A stretch of DNA of 64,000 bases from Bradyrhizobium sp. NAS96.2. GTDB lineage: Bacteria > Pseudomonadota > Alphaproteobacteria > Rhizobiales > Xanthobacteraceae. Location of the stretch: assembly GCF_001908235.1 (NCBI RefSeq), contig NZ_LGHK01000100.1, positions 1 through 64,000 on the forward strand, written 5' to 3'. Of the stretch, positions 55,139 through 63,615 are shown piece after piece (position 1 is the stretch's first letter; each line of letters begins with the position of its first letter). Position numbers and translations under genes: made by a program. Under the pieces are notes generated by a model. It was not told the DNA's origin, made no database searches, and worked only from the letters and a program-made list of their open reading frames with translations.

Positions 55139-56203
55139 ATGGCGATCAAATTCGGGCGCCCGATCGAATTGCGCGACACACCGCGGCGCCAGACTGATGC
55201 CCTCGCCTCCCCCTCGCTGGACCTTGCGATCCGGATGCGCCGCAACCGCAAGTCCGAATGGGCCCGCCGGCTGGTGCGCGAGAACGTGCTGACGACCGAT
55301 GACCTGATCTGGCCGATGTTCGTGGTCGACGGCCACAACACCCGCACCCCGGTGGCCTCGATGCCCGGCGTCGACCGGCTCACCGTCGACCAGATCGTCC
55401 GCGACGCCGAGCGTGCCGCAAAACTCAACATCCCCTGCATCGCGCTGTTTCCCTTCACCGAGCCGGCGTTGCGCGACGAGCAAGGCTCGGAGGCGCTCAA
55501 TCCGGACAACCTGGTCTGCCAGGCGGTGCGCGCTATCAAGAAGGAGTTTCCCGATATCGGCGTGCTCTGCGACGTCGCGCTCGATCCCTTCACCAGCCAC
55601 GGCCATGACGGGCTGATCGAGGATGGCAAGATCCTCAACGACGAGACCGTCGCGGTGCTGGTGAAGCAGGCACTGACCCAGGCCGAGGCCGGCTGCGACG
55701 TGATCGCGCCGTCGGACATGATGGACGGCCGCATCGGCGCGATCCGCGAGGCACTCGACGACAACGGTTTCGGCGACGTGCAGATCATGTCCTATGCGGC
55801 GAAATACGCCTCGGCGTTCTACGGCCCGTTCCGCGACGCGATCGGCTCGGCCAAGACGCTGACCGGCGACAAGCGCACCTATCAGATGGACAGCGCCAAT
55901 TCCGACGAGGCGCTGCGCGAGGTCGAGCTCGACATCGCCGAGGGCGCCGACATGGTGATGGTGAAGCCCGGCATGCCCTATCTCGACATCGTGCGCCGCG
56001 TGAAGGACCATTTCGCGATGCCGACCTTCGTGTACCAGGTGTCCGGCGAATACGCGATGATCGCGGGCGCCGCCGCCAATGGCTGGATCGACGGCGAGCG
56101 CGCGATGATGGAGAGCCTAGTCGGCTTCAAGCGCGCCGGCGCCGACGGCATCCTGACCTATTTCGCGCCGAAGGCCGCCGAGAAGATCAAGGCGGAGACT
56201 TGA
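55139..56203 (+). CDS. hemB: Delta-aminolevulinic acid dehydratase, Mg-type (zinc-independent)
   Basis: This enzyme makes porphobilinogen, the pyrrole unit of heme and cobalamin. In the 354-residue protein the metal-site segment LCDVALDPFTSHGHDG (about 142) has alanine and aspartate where the zinc enzymes carry cysteines, the Mg-dependent form described for Bradyrhizobium. The Schiff-base lysines appear in MSYAAKYASAFYGPFRDA and MVKPGMPYLDIVRR. The start ATG 55139 is well placed. It diverges from the DUF6163 gene. Confidence 0.98.
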   Translation: MAIKFGRPIELRDTPRRQTDALASPSLDLAIRMRRNRKSEWARRLVRENVLTTDDLIWPMFVVDGHNTRTPVASMPGVDRLTVDQIVRDAERAAKLNIPCIALFPFTEPALRDEQGSEALNPDNLVCQAVRAIKKEFPDIGVLCDVALDPFTSHGHDGLIEDGKILNDETVAVLVKQALTQAEAGCDVIAPSDMMDGRIGAIREALDDNGFGDVQIMSYAAKYASAFYGPFRDAIGSAKTLTGDKRTYQMDSANSDEALREVELDIAEGADMVMVKPGMPYLDIVRRVKDHFAMPTFVYQVSGEYAMIAGAAANGWIDGERAMMESLVGFKRAGADGILTYFAPKAAEKIKAET

Positions 56204-56204
56204 G

Positions 56205-56846
56205 CTAGGTCCGGCCCGCGGCCGGCACCGCCGGATGCGGGCCACACAGCGGGCGCAGTGCATCGCGCTGCTGTTGCGACAGCACGGTCAGCGGATAGAT
56301 CGGCTCACCGGTCTCGCGCTTGAAGAACGGATGCGGCCACGCCTTTCCGCGCAGGCGCCAGCCAAGCACCTTGCCGATGGCGCGCGCGATCAGCGCCAGG
56401 TTCAATCCGGTCGAGCCCTTCGGCGCCTCGCCGACCGCATATTTGCCGAGGATCGCGCCGACCGGCTTGCCGAACGCTGCATCGGCACGCGGCGCGCCGC
56501 CGTCGAATGCCTGCACCGCGATCCCGACGAACGGGACCGACGGCGTCAGCGTATTGCCGACCGGCGTGTTGCAGCATGTCGTGTGCCAGCGGAACAGCCC
56601 CTTCGGCGTCAGCCGCACGCCCGCGATCTTGTCCTGGCCCTGCACGAAACTGAGCGAGGACGGCGCGACCTGGACGATGTCGGTGCCGCCATGTGCATCG
56701 AGCAGATCGGCGCGGCCGAGCTGATGCATGAACGCCTGGCAGTCGTCGCAATAGCAGACCACGCGGTTGGCGGACTGCGGCGCAGCATTGCTGACCGTGC
56801 CTCGCACGGCCCCGCAGCGGCAGCGCAGGTCCAGCTGTGCGCTCAT
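56205..56846 (-). CDS. DUF6151 / GFA-like protein
   Basis: The 213-residue protein begins with MSAQLDLRCRCGAVRGTV and has CYCDDCQAFMHQLG, then CNTPVGNTLTP. The CxCG and CxxC groups are the zinc-binding pattern of the Gfa (formaldehyde-activating-like) fold, to which DUF6151 is related. ATG 56846 has GGGAGG just before it, so the longer frame to 56876 is rejected. It meets hemB tail to tail with one base between. Confidence 0.88.
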   Translation of the reverse strand: MSAQLDLRCRCGAVRGTVSNAAPQSANRVVCYCDDCQAFMHQLGRADLLDAHGGTDIVQVAPSSLSFVQGQDKIAGVRLTPKGLFRWHTTCCNTPVGNTLTPSVPFVGIAVQAFDGGAPRADAAFGKPVGAILGKYAVGEAPKGSTGLNLALIARAIGKVLGWRLRGKAWPHPFFKRETGEPIYPLTVLSQQQRDALRPLCGPHPAVPAAGRT

Positions 56847-57069
56847 ACGACCTCCCGTTGCAGCCCGGCGGCGCAACGATGCAGCTGTCGGCCCGCAGCG
56901 CCTCGCCTGATGCCCGACAGTAGCGGGCGGGCGGTGCGAAAGCCATCTGGGGGCGACCGCTTTGGCCGCCGAATCGCCGGAATATTTCGGCTAGTTAATG
57001 TTCGCGCAGACTTGGCAGGCGCCCCTCCTGTTCCCATGTCCTGCGCGGGAGTTTCATCGGAGGTTGGTC

Positions 57070-57627
57070 ATGTCTTACGGCAGTGACGGTGGTGCTTGGC
57101 GCAATGAAGCCTGGCGTAACGACGGCGGCGTTCCCCCGCATGCGTTCGATCCATCGATAGAGCCGGAACTGTTCCGCGGGGTGCTGACGCGGCGGGTGTT
57201 TGCGTTCCTGATCGACCTCTTCGTGCTGTCGGTGCCGGTGATCCTCGCCGTGATCTTCATTGCCGTGTTCGGCCTGGTCACGCTCGGCCTCGGCTGGGCG
57301 CTGTTCTGGCTGGTGTCGCCGGCGTCGATCGTCTGGGCCATCGTCTATTACGGCGCCTCGATCGGCGGCCAGCATTCGGCCACGCCAGGCATGCGCATGA
57401 TGGATCTGGAACTGCGCACCTGGTACGGCGCGCGCGGCTATTTCGTGCTCGGCGCCACCCACGCGGTGCTGTTCTGGGTGACGATCTCGTTCCTGTCGCC
57501 GCTGGTGCTGCTGGTCGGCCTGCTCAACGGCCGCCGCCGGCTGCTGCATGACATCATCCTCGGAACCGTCATTATCAACAGCTCGGTCCGGACCCAGGTA
57601 TCTCCGGCCGCGCGGGCCTCCTATTAG
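57070..57627 (+). CDS. RDD-family membrane protein
   Basis: The 185-residue protein has a polar Gly/Trp-rich N terminus, then the RDD motif RRVFAFLIDLFVLSVPVIL, a second pair of helices in GLGWALFWLVSPASIVWAIV, the loop ATPGMRMMDLELRTW and a final helix with LHDIILGTVIINS. RDD proteins are membrane proteins of uncertain role, some linked to ion exchange. GGAGG stands before ATG 57070. It ends 87 bases before bpt on the same strand. Confidence 0.93.
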   Translation: MSYGSDGGAWRNEAWRNDGGVPPHAFDPSIEPELFRGVLTRRVFAFLIDLFVLSVPVILAVIFIAVFGLVTLGLGWALFWLVSPASIVWAIVYYGASIGGQHSATPGMRMMDLELRTWYGARGYFVLGATHAVLFWVTISFLSPLVLLVGLLNGRRRLLHDIILGTVIINSSVRTQVSPAARASY

Positions 57628-57714
57628 GCCCGCCTAAACCAATTGACCGTTAGCCTCCGGGGGGGCGATGCTAACTCGGCTGCCTGTATTGTTTGTGGAG
57701 CCCGACGATCAGAC

Positions 57715-58491
57715 GTGACCCAGCACTCGCGTGATACTCCCCAGTTCTATCTGACGGCGCCCTCACCCTGCCCTTATCTGCCGGGCCGGCACGAGCGGAA
57801 GGTTTTCACGCACCTGGTCGGCGACAAAGCGGGCGATCTCAACGACTTGCTGACCCATGGCGGTTTCCGGCGCAGCCAGTCGATCGCCTACCGCCCGGCC
57901 TGCGACCAGTGCCGGGCCTGCGTCTCGGTCCGGGTGATCGCCAACGAATTCCGTCCCTCCCGCAATTTCCGTAAAGTTCTGGCCCGCAACGCCGACATCA
58001 TCGGCGAGCAGCGCACCGCGGTGCCGACCTCAGAGCAATATTCGGTGTTCCGGGCCTATCTCGACCGCCGCCACCGCAACGGCGGCATGGCCGACATGAC
58101 CGTGCTGGACTACGCGATGATGGTCGAGGACAGCCATGTCGAGACCCGGATCATCGAGTACCGCAAGCGCAATGCCGACAGCGCCATCACCGGCCGCGGC
58201 GACGAGCTGATGGCGGTGGCGCTGACCGACGTGCTCAGCGACGGGCTGTCGATGGTCTATTCCTTCTTCGAGCCGGGGCTGGAGGCCCGCTCGCTCGGCA
58301 CCTTCATGATCCTCGATCACATCGCCCGCGCCCGCCGGCAAGGCCTTCCTTACGTCTATCTCGGCTACTGGATCGAGGGCTCCAAGAAGATGGACTACAA
58401 GGGCCGCTTCCTGCCGCAGCAGCGGCTCGCGCCGTCGGGCTGGCTGCGCGTCGACGCGTCAGGCGAAGGGCTGGCCGAGCCGCAGGACTAG
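57715..58491 (+). CDS. bpt: Aspartate/glutamate leucyltransferase (Bpt, N-end rule)
   Basis: The 258-residue protein transfers leucine from Leu-tRNA to N-terminal Asp or Glu, marking proteins for ClpS/ClpAP degradation. Family features are CPYLPGRHERKVFTHLVGD, SIAYRPACDQCRACVSVRV, MVYSFFEPGLEARSLGTFMI and YVYLGYWIEGSKKMDYKGRF. GTG 57715 (start of MTQHSRDTPQFYLTAP) is preferred; a longer frame to 57643 has no conserved sequence. Confidence 0.95.
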   Translation: MTQHSRDTPQFYLTAPSPCPYLPGRHERKVFTHLVGDKAGDLNDLLTHGGFRRSQSIAYRPACDQCRACVSVRVIANEFRPSRNFRKVLARNADIIGEQRTAVPTSEQYSVFRAYLDRRHRNGGMADMTVLDYAMMVEDSHVETRIIEYRKRNADSAITGRGDELMAVALTDVLSDGLSMVYSFFEPGLEARSLGTFMILDHIARARRQGLPYVYLGYWIEGSKKMDYKGRFLPQQRLAPSGWLRVDASGEGLAEPQD

Positions 58492-58497
58492 CGTCTG

Positions 58498-59871
58498 CTA
58501 GGTCCCGAACAGCGTATCGAACAACAGCTTCACGTTCAGGATCACGATCAGGCCGGCGACGATCCACGCCGCCACCGCAACCGGCATCGAGATCGCGAAC
58601 GCGCCCATCTTGCGCTTGTCGGACACGAAGCGCACCAGCGGGATCACTGCGAACGGCAGCTGCATCGACAGCACGACCTGGCTGAACACCAAGAGCTGCG
58701 CGGTGCCGCTCTCGCCATAGAGCGCCGCGACCACGATCACCGGAACGATCGCGATGCCGCGGGTCACCAGCCGTTGCAGCCAGTCGGGCAGCTTGAGGTC
58801 GAGAAAGCCCTGCATCACGATCTGGCCGGCCAGCGTCGCCGTCACCGTGGAGTTGAGGCCGGATGCCAGCAGCGCCACGGCAAACAGCGTGGAGGCAATG
58901 CCGAGGCCGAGCAGCGGCGACAGCAGCTCGAAGGCCTGATCGATCTCGGCGACATCGGAATGGCCGCTCTTGTGGAAGGTCGCGGCCGCCAGCACCAGGA
59001 TCGCGGCGTTGACGAACAGCGCCAGCATCAGCGCGATGGTGGAATCGGTGGTCGCCCATTTGATCGCGTCGCGCCGGCCCGCCTCGGTGCGCGGATAGGC
59101 GCGGGTCTGCACGATCGAGGAGTGCAGATAGAGGTTATGCGGCATCACGGTGGCGCCGATGATGCCGATCGCGATGTAGAGCATCTCCGGATTGGTGACG
59201 ATCTCGCGCGACGGCATGAAGCCGCCGAGCACGCCGGCAATCGGCGGCGCGGCGGCGGCGATCTGGACCACGAAGCAGACCGCGATCACGATCAACAGCG
59301 CGATCACGAACGCCTCGAGGAAGCGGAAGCCGCGGTTCATCAGGAGCAGCAGCAGGAACGCGTCGAGCGCCGCCAGCAGCGCGCCGCCGATCAGGGGAAT
59401 GCCGAACAGCAGCTTCAGCGCGATCGCGGTCCCGATCACCTCGGCGAGGTCGCAGGCGATGATCGCGGCCTCGCAGGCGAGCCACAGCAGCAAGTTCACC
59501 GGCCGCGAATAGGTCGCGCGGCAGGCTTGCGCCAGGTCGCGATCGGTGGCGATGCCAAGCCGTGCGCTCAGCGCCTGCAGCAGGATCGCCATCAGGTTGG
59601 AGAGCAGGATGACCGACAGCAGCGTGTAGCCAAACTTCGATCCGCCGGCGAGATCGGTCGCCCAATTGCCGGGGTCCATGTAGCCGACCGAGACCAGATA
59701 GCCCGGGCCCGCGAAGGCCAGCAGCCGGCGCCACCACACGCCTGTGCTCGGCACCGCGACGGTCGCATTCACCTCGGGCAGGCTGCGCGCGTGTCCGGCA
59801 TCGCCGCGCCAGCCGTCTGGCATGGCGTCGGGAACGGAAACGGACGGCATTTGAGGGGTTCGGGCATCCAT
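58498..59871 (-). CDS. mntH: Manganese transporter, NRAMP family
   Basis: The 457-residue proton-coupled Mn2+ importer has eleven or so membrane segments and the metal-binding motifs MDPGNWATDLAGGSKFGYTL (first helix) and MPHNLYLHSSIVQTRAYPRT (sixth helix). In B. japonicum mntH is the main Mn transporter and is repressed by the Fur-family protein Mur. A triple TGCAAC/TGCATC direct repeat (59903-59925) lies just upstream, which fits this regulation. It is divergent from the PspA-like operon. Confidence 0.97.
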   Translation of the reverse strand: MDARTPQMPSVSVPDAMPDGWRGDAGHARSLPEVNATVAVPSTGVWWRRLLAFAGPGYLVSVGYMDPGNWATDLAGGSKFGYTLLSVILLSNLMAILLQALSARLGIATDRDLAQACRATYSRPVNLLLWLACEAAIIACDLAEVIGTAIALKLLFGIPLIGGALLAALDAFLLLLLMNRGFRFLEAFVIALLIVIAVCFVVQIAAAAPPIAGVLGGFMPSREIVTNPEMLYIAIGIIGATVMPHNLYLHSSIVQTRAYPRTEAGRRDAIKWATTDSTIALMLALFVNAAILVLAAATFHKSGHSDVAEIDQAFELLSPLLGLGIASTLFAVALLASGLNSTVTATLAGQIVMQGFLDLKLPDWLQRLVTRGIAIVPVIVVAALYGESGTAQLLVFSQVVLSMQLPFAVIPLVRFVSDKRKMGAFAISMPVAVAAWIVAGLIVILNVKLLFDTLFGT

Positions 59872-59902
59872 ACCGGGCAGGATGGCTGATCTCTCCCGTT
59901 AT

Positions 59903-59925
59903 TGCAACTCATTTGCAACTGCATC
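59903..59925. promoter_or_regulatory. Triple hexamer direct repeat, likely Mur (Fur-family) site of mntH
   Basis: TGCAAC (59903-59908), TGCAAC (59914-59919) and TGCATC (59920-59925) are in the same orientation 32 bases upstream of mntH. Direct-repeat hexamers rather than a classic palindromic Fur box are what I recall for B. japonicum Fur/Mur sites. This would give Mn-dependent repression. Confidence 0.6.
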
Positions 59926-59959
59926 TAGGCTCACGAAAATGATACTGCCTGCCCCGCTT

Positions 59960-59984
59960 GTAAAGCACTGAGGAAGTGCTTTAC
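59960..59984. promoter_or_regulatory. Perfect 10+5+10 palindrome upstream of the PspA-like operon
   Basis: GTAAAGCACT (59960-59969), five bases GAGGA, AGTGCTTTAC (59975-59984). The palindrome ends nine bases before the ATG at 59994, so it overlaps the expected ribosome site and could be an operator or a translation-controlling hairpin; the GAGGA is in the loop. It is the longest perfect palindrome I see in the window apart from terminators and repeats. Confidence 0.7.
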
Positions 59985-59993
59985 GTTAGATGC

Positions 59994-61124
59994 ATGATCA
60001 AGCTGCCTGTCGAGACGCCGACCGCAACGCTGCGCTACGCCCTCGCGCCCGATCCGTCGGGCATCGAGGCGATCGAGGCGACCTTTGCGGCCTATGACCG
60101 AATGATGGCGATCCTCGCCGAGGTCGCGCCGGTCGGCGCCAACCTCGTCTCGCTGCACGCCCAGGCCTATGAGCGGATCCGCAAGGAGACCGGCCTGCCC
60201 GCGCGGCTGGTGACGCTCGGCCTGCGCGATCGCGCCAATTACATCGCAGGCGCCGCCGTCCGCCGGATACCGCTCGACGACAAGTTGTTTGCGATCAAGG
60301 GTCCAACTTCACTGACCATTAGCACTGTCAGCGGACGCGTCTTGGTGCCGTTCGACGTGCCGGGATATGTCTCGGGCTGGGAAAGCCCCTTCCCGGCGCA
60401 TTTGATCTCGGATGGACGCGGCTACGAAATCCACATCGCCGTCAAATCGAAATCAGCACAACCGGAGGAGAAGACCATGCTTCACGAAGGCATCCTTGCG
60501 CGCATGGGCCGGCTTCTTGCCGCCATCGCGAGCCAGACCATCGACAATGTCGAGGGCAACAACAAGGTGGCGCTGGTCAAGCAGGCGATCCGCGAGATCG
60601 ACGCCGGCGCCGACGAAGCGCGCTATGCGCTCGGCAAGTCGCGCGCCGAAGAATTCCGTCTGAAGAGGCGCCGCGAAGAACTGGATACCGAGACGGCTGG
60701 CCTCAACGAGAAGATCCGTCTCGCACTTGCGGAAAGTCGCGAGGATCTCGCGCGCGCCGGCGTCGCGCGGCAAATTGACCTGGAGTCGCAGGTGATCGCG
60801 CTGGAACGCGCGATGGATTTCATCGAGCTCGAAATCGATGAACAGACCAAGGCGCTGCAAGCCATGCTCGGTGCGCGCCGCGAGGCGGAAGCGCGATTGG
60901 CCGATCTCGAACAAAGTCTGATCCGCGAGGCCAAGGACGAAACCAGCCGGGGCCCATCGACGACCAATACATTGAGTGCTGAACGCGCCATGGCGGCGAT
61001 CGCCCGGGTCACCGGTGTTCCCGCTTCCAGCGTGCTCGGCGACAGGGAGCTTGACGAACTCGATCGCCTGCACCGCGAAAAGGAAATCGCGGCGCGGCTT
61101 GAAAGGATCAAGTCAGAAAAATGA
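59994..61124 (+). CDS. PspA-like protein with N-terminal TnpB-like domain
   Basis: The 376-residue protein has two parts. Residues about 1-155 resemble the N-terminal, pre-RuvC half of TnpB transposon nucleases: AYERIRKETGLPARLVTLGL with DRANY corresponds to the LR-x-FGLSAQ-x-AVR-x-I helix, then IPLDDKLFAIKGPTSLTIS, TVSGRVLVPF, and HLISDGRGYEIHIAV. Residues from about 162 are a PspA/IM30 coiled coil (VALVKQAIREIDAGADEARY, IRLALAESREDLARAGVARQ, LERAMDFIELEIDEQTKALQ). No RuvC residues or zinc ribbon are present. An internal ATG at 60478 with GGAGGAG before it could make a PspA-only form. It overlaps the YqiJ-like gene by four bases. Confidence 0.75.
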   Translation: MIKLPVETPTATLRYALAPDPSGIEAIEATFAAYDRMMAILAEVAPVGANLVSLHAQAYERIRKETGLPARLVTLGLRDRANYIAGAAVRRIPLDDKLFAIKGPTSLTISTVSGRVLVPFDVPGYVSGWESPFPAHLISDGRGYEIHIAVKSKSAQPEEKTMLHEGILARMGRLLAAIASQTIDNVEGNNKVALVKQAIREIDAGADEARYALGKSRAEEFRLKRRREELDTETAGLNEKIRLALAESREDLARAGVARQIDLESQVIALERAMDFIELEIDEQTKALQAMLGARREAEARLADLEQSLIREAKDETSRGPSTTNTLSAERAMAAIARVTGVPASSVLGDRELDELDRLHREKEIAARLERIKSEK

Positions 61125-61783
61125 GTGCAGTTGGCGACATCCTGCTCGCCCCCGACGTACGGCCCTTTGCGGTCGCGGCTGCGATCATGGTGGCACTTGG
61201 CGGTATCGAGCTGCTGACCACCATGGTCGGACTTTCGATCAGCGAGCTCATCGGCAAGGAGTTCGCGGTCGAGGCCGAGAGCCACAATGCTCTTAGTGGC
61301 CTGTTTCTCTGGATCAACGCCGGGCGGCTTCCCCTCCTGATCCTGATCATCCTGATACTTGGCATCTTCTCGATCGGAGGCTTTCTGCTTCAGGGACTGG
61401 CGCATGCCGCAGGCACCGCCATTCCGGTTTCCATTGCCGCGGTGGTTGCTGCCGCGGGCAGCATTCCCGTAATCAGAAACAGCAGCCGCGGCCTCGCCCG
61501 CATCATTCCGCGCGACGAGAGCTATGCGGTCAACGACAGCGACTTTGTCGGCAAGGTCGCAACCGTGTCGGTCGGCCCGCTCGATCAGGGCCTGCCCGGC
61601 CGGGTTCGTCTCAAGGATGTCTTCGGAAACTGGCACACCGTGTCGGCGCGTGCCAGCGCAGAGTCCGAGGCATTGCCGGTCGGCGCCAGCGTGTTGCTGG
61701 TCGATCGCGACGCCAAAAGCTTCATCGCGATCGCCGCTCCAGCCGACCTCGTCGAACAACAACACTCTTCCAACAGGGCATAA
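61121..61783 (+). CDS. YqiJ-like / NfeD-related OB-fold membrane protein
   Basis: The 220-residue protein has three or four hydrophobic segments (FAVAAAIMVALGGIELLTTM, PLLILIILILGIFSIGGFLL, IPVSIAAVVAAAGSIPVI) and a C-terminal OB-fold-like part with DSDFVGKVATVSVGPLDQGL and LPVGASVLLVDRDAKSFIAI. This is the YqiJ pattern, a partner of YqiK flotillins. The start overlaps the preceding stop (ATGA), and flotillin follows four bases later: one operon, probably acting at the inner membrane with PspA. Confidence 0.88.
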   Translation: MSAVGDILLAPDVRPFAVAAAIMVALGGIELLTTMVGLSISELIGKEFAVEAESHNALSGLFLWINAGRLPLLILIILILGIFSIGGFLLQGLAHAAGTAIPVSIAAVVAAAGSIPVIRNSSRGLARIIPRDESYAVNDSDFVGKVATVSVGPLDQGLPGRVRLKDVFGNWHTVSARASAESEALPVGASVLLVDRDAKSFIAIAAPADLVEQQHSSNRA

Positions 61784-61786
61784 CAC

Positions 61787-63532
61787 ATGTGGGAACTTGC
61801 TATACCCGTCGTTATTGGCGTCCTTGCCATTCTCGTCATCGGCCTTCTCTTCGCAAAGCTTTATAAGCGCTCGACGCGCGATGAGGCCTACGTCCGCACC
61901 GGCCTCGGCGGCCAGAAAGTGGTGCTCGACGGCGGCTCGCTGGTGCTGCCGATCTTCCACTCCACCGCCGCGGTGAACCTGAAGACGCTCCGGCTCGAGG
62001 TCGCGCGCGGCGGTCCGGACTCGCTGATCACCAAGGACCGCATGCGCGTCGACATCGGCGCCGAGTTCTATCTGCGGGTCAAACCCGACTCCTCCTCGAT
62101 CGCGCTCGCCGCGCAGACGCTCGGCAACCGCACCAACGACGCCGCCGAGCTGCGCGAGCTGGTGGAAGCAAAATTCGTCGACGGCCTGCGCTCGGTCGCT
62201 GCGACCATGAACCTCGAGGAATTGCAGGAGCAGCGCGCGACCTTCGTCAAGGCGGTGCAGGATGCGGTCGGCGCCGACATCCAGAACAACGGTCTTGAGC
62301 TCGAGTCGGTGTCGCTGACGCGGCTCGACCAGAGCGACATCAAGCACTTCAATCCGAGCAATTTCTTCGACGCGCACGGCCTGACCACGCTGACCAAGAT
62401 CACCAAGGAGCGTGAACAGGAGCGCAACCAGATCGTCCGCACCACCGAGGTCAATATCGCCCAGCAGGATCTGGTGGCGCGGCAGACCACGCTGACGATC
62501 GAAAGCACCAAGCGCGAGGCCGAGCTCGCTCAGCAGCGCGATATCGCCAACAAGACCGCGGCGATGCGCGCGCAGACCGCGCAGGTCGAGCAGACCGCGT
62601 TGCAGAACGAGGCCGAATACCGCATCCAGCAGGAGCTTGCGGTCGCCAACAAGCAGACCGAGGCCAACCAGGCCCGCGATACCCGCAAGATCGAGGCCGA
62701 TCTCGCAGTCAAGCGCCGCAACACCGAGATGGAGCGCGACCTTCAGATCGTCGCCCAGGAGAGCGCGATCGCGGTCGCGGCCAAGAGCAAGGAGCAGTCG
62801 GAAGCCCAGACCATCGCCGAGACCGCGCGTGCGGTTGCGATCGCCGCGGAGGAAAAGGTCACCACCGCCCGCGCCACCGAAATCGCCGAGCGTGACAAGA
62901 TCATCAACGTGATCGCGGCGCGCAAGGCGGCCGAGACCGACGCGATGCCGATCACGGTCATGGCCGAGGCGGAACGCCAGGCCGCCGCCAACAAGGCGGA
63001 AGCCACCAACGTGCTCGCCAAGGCCGACGCGGCGGCCGCGACCACCCGCGCGGCCGGCGTCAAGGCGCTCGGCCAGGCCGAAGCCGAGGTCGCGACGATG
63101 AAGGCGGAGGCGCGCAACAAGTTGAGCGCCGAGATGATCGACTACGATCTCAACCTGGCGCGGATCAACGTGATCCCGAGCGCACTCGCCGAGGCGGTGA
63201 AGCCGATCGAGAAGATCTCGGACATCCGGATCTTCGACACCGGCAGCATGCTCGGCCGCGGCGGCGCCAACGGCCATGCCAATGGCAATGGCGGTCTCGG
63301 GCTCGGCGACGGGCTCGCCGCGCAGTTGCTGTCGGTCTCGGCGTTCAAGCCGATGATCGACAAGATCCTCGCCGAGGCGGGATTCCCCGCAGGCCCCGAC
63401 GCCATGACCAACCTATTGAGTGCTCTGCGTGCCACGCAAGCGGACGTACCGGCTCCGTCCGTCGACAGCACGGCAACGCCGCCGACCACCATATCGGGAT
63501 CCGGCCACGCGACGCTTGGCCCGAGGTCGTAG
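61787..63532 (+). CDS. Flotillin-family protein (YqiK type)
   Basis: The 581-residue protein has a membrane anchor, IPVVIGVLAILVIGLLFAKL, an SPFH domain (TGLGGQKVVLDGGSLVLPIF to VRTTEVNIAQQDL), a very long Ala/Glu/Lys coiled coil (residues about 230-430) and a C-terminal region with a Gly/Asn-rich linker (GANGHANGNGGLGLGDG). YqiK-type flotillins scaffold membrane microdomains and work with NfeD-like partners. It ends the operon; a strong terminator follows. A Pro/Thr-rich tail is unusual but not unique. Confidence 0.94.
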   Translation: MWELAIPVVIGVLAILVIGLLFAKLYKRSTRDEAYVRTGLGGQKVVLDGGSLVLPIFHSTAAVNLKTLRLEVARGGPDSLITKDRMRVDIGAEFYLRVKPDSSSIALAAQTLGNRTNDAAELRELVEAKFVDGLRSVAATMNLEELQEQRATFVKAVQDAVGADIQNNGLELESVSLTRLDQSDIKHFNPSNFFDAHGLTTLTKITKEREQERNQIVRTTEVNIAQQDLVARQTTLTIESTKREAELAQQRDIANKTAAMRAQTAQVEQTALQNEAEYRIQQELAVANKQTEANQARDTRKIEADLAVKRRNTEMERDLQIVAQESAIAVAAKSKEQSEAQTIAETARAVAIAAEEKVTTARATEIAERDKIINVIAARKAAETDAMPITVMAEAERQAAANKAEATNVLAKADAAAATTRAAGVKALGQAEAEVATMKAEARNKLSAEMIDYDLNLARINVIPSALAEAVKPIEKISDIRIFDTGSMLGRGGANGHANGNGGLGLGDGLAAQLLSVSAFKPMIDKILAEAGFPAGPDAMTNLLSALRATQADVPAPSVDSTATPPTTISGSGHATLGPRS

Positions 63533-63615
63533 CACAGCACCGGCGCGATCACGGGCCGACTCTCCTGTGATCCCAAAGCTCAAGGGCCTAGTCCGGCTCT
63601 GAACATCGCAAGAAC

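Noticed and set aside
59880..60480. Intact IS605/IS607-type transposon
   Set aside because: The TnpB-like part lacks RuvC and zinc ribbon regions, there is no tnpA, and it continues in frame into PspA, so it is not a transposon.
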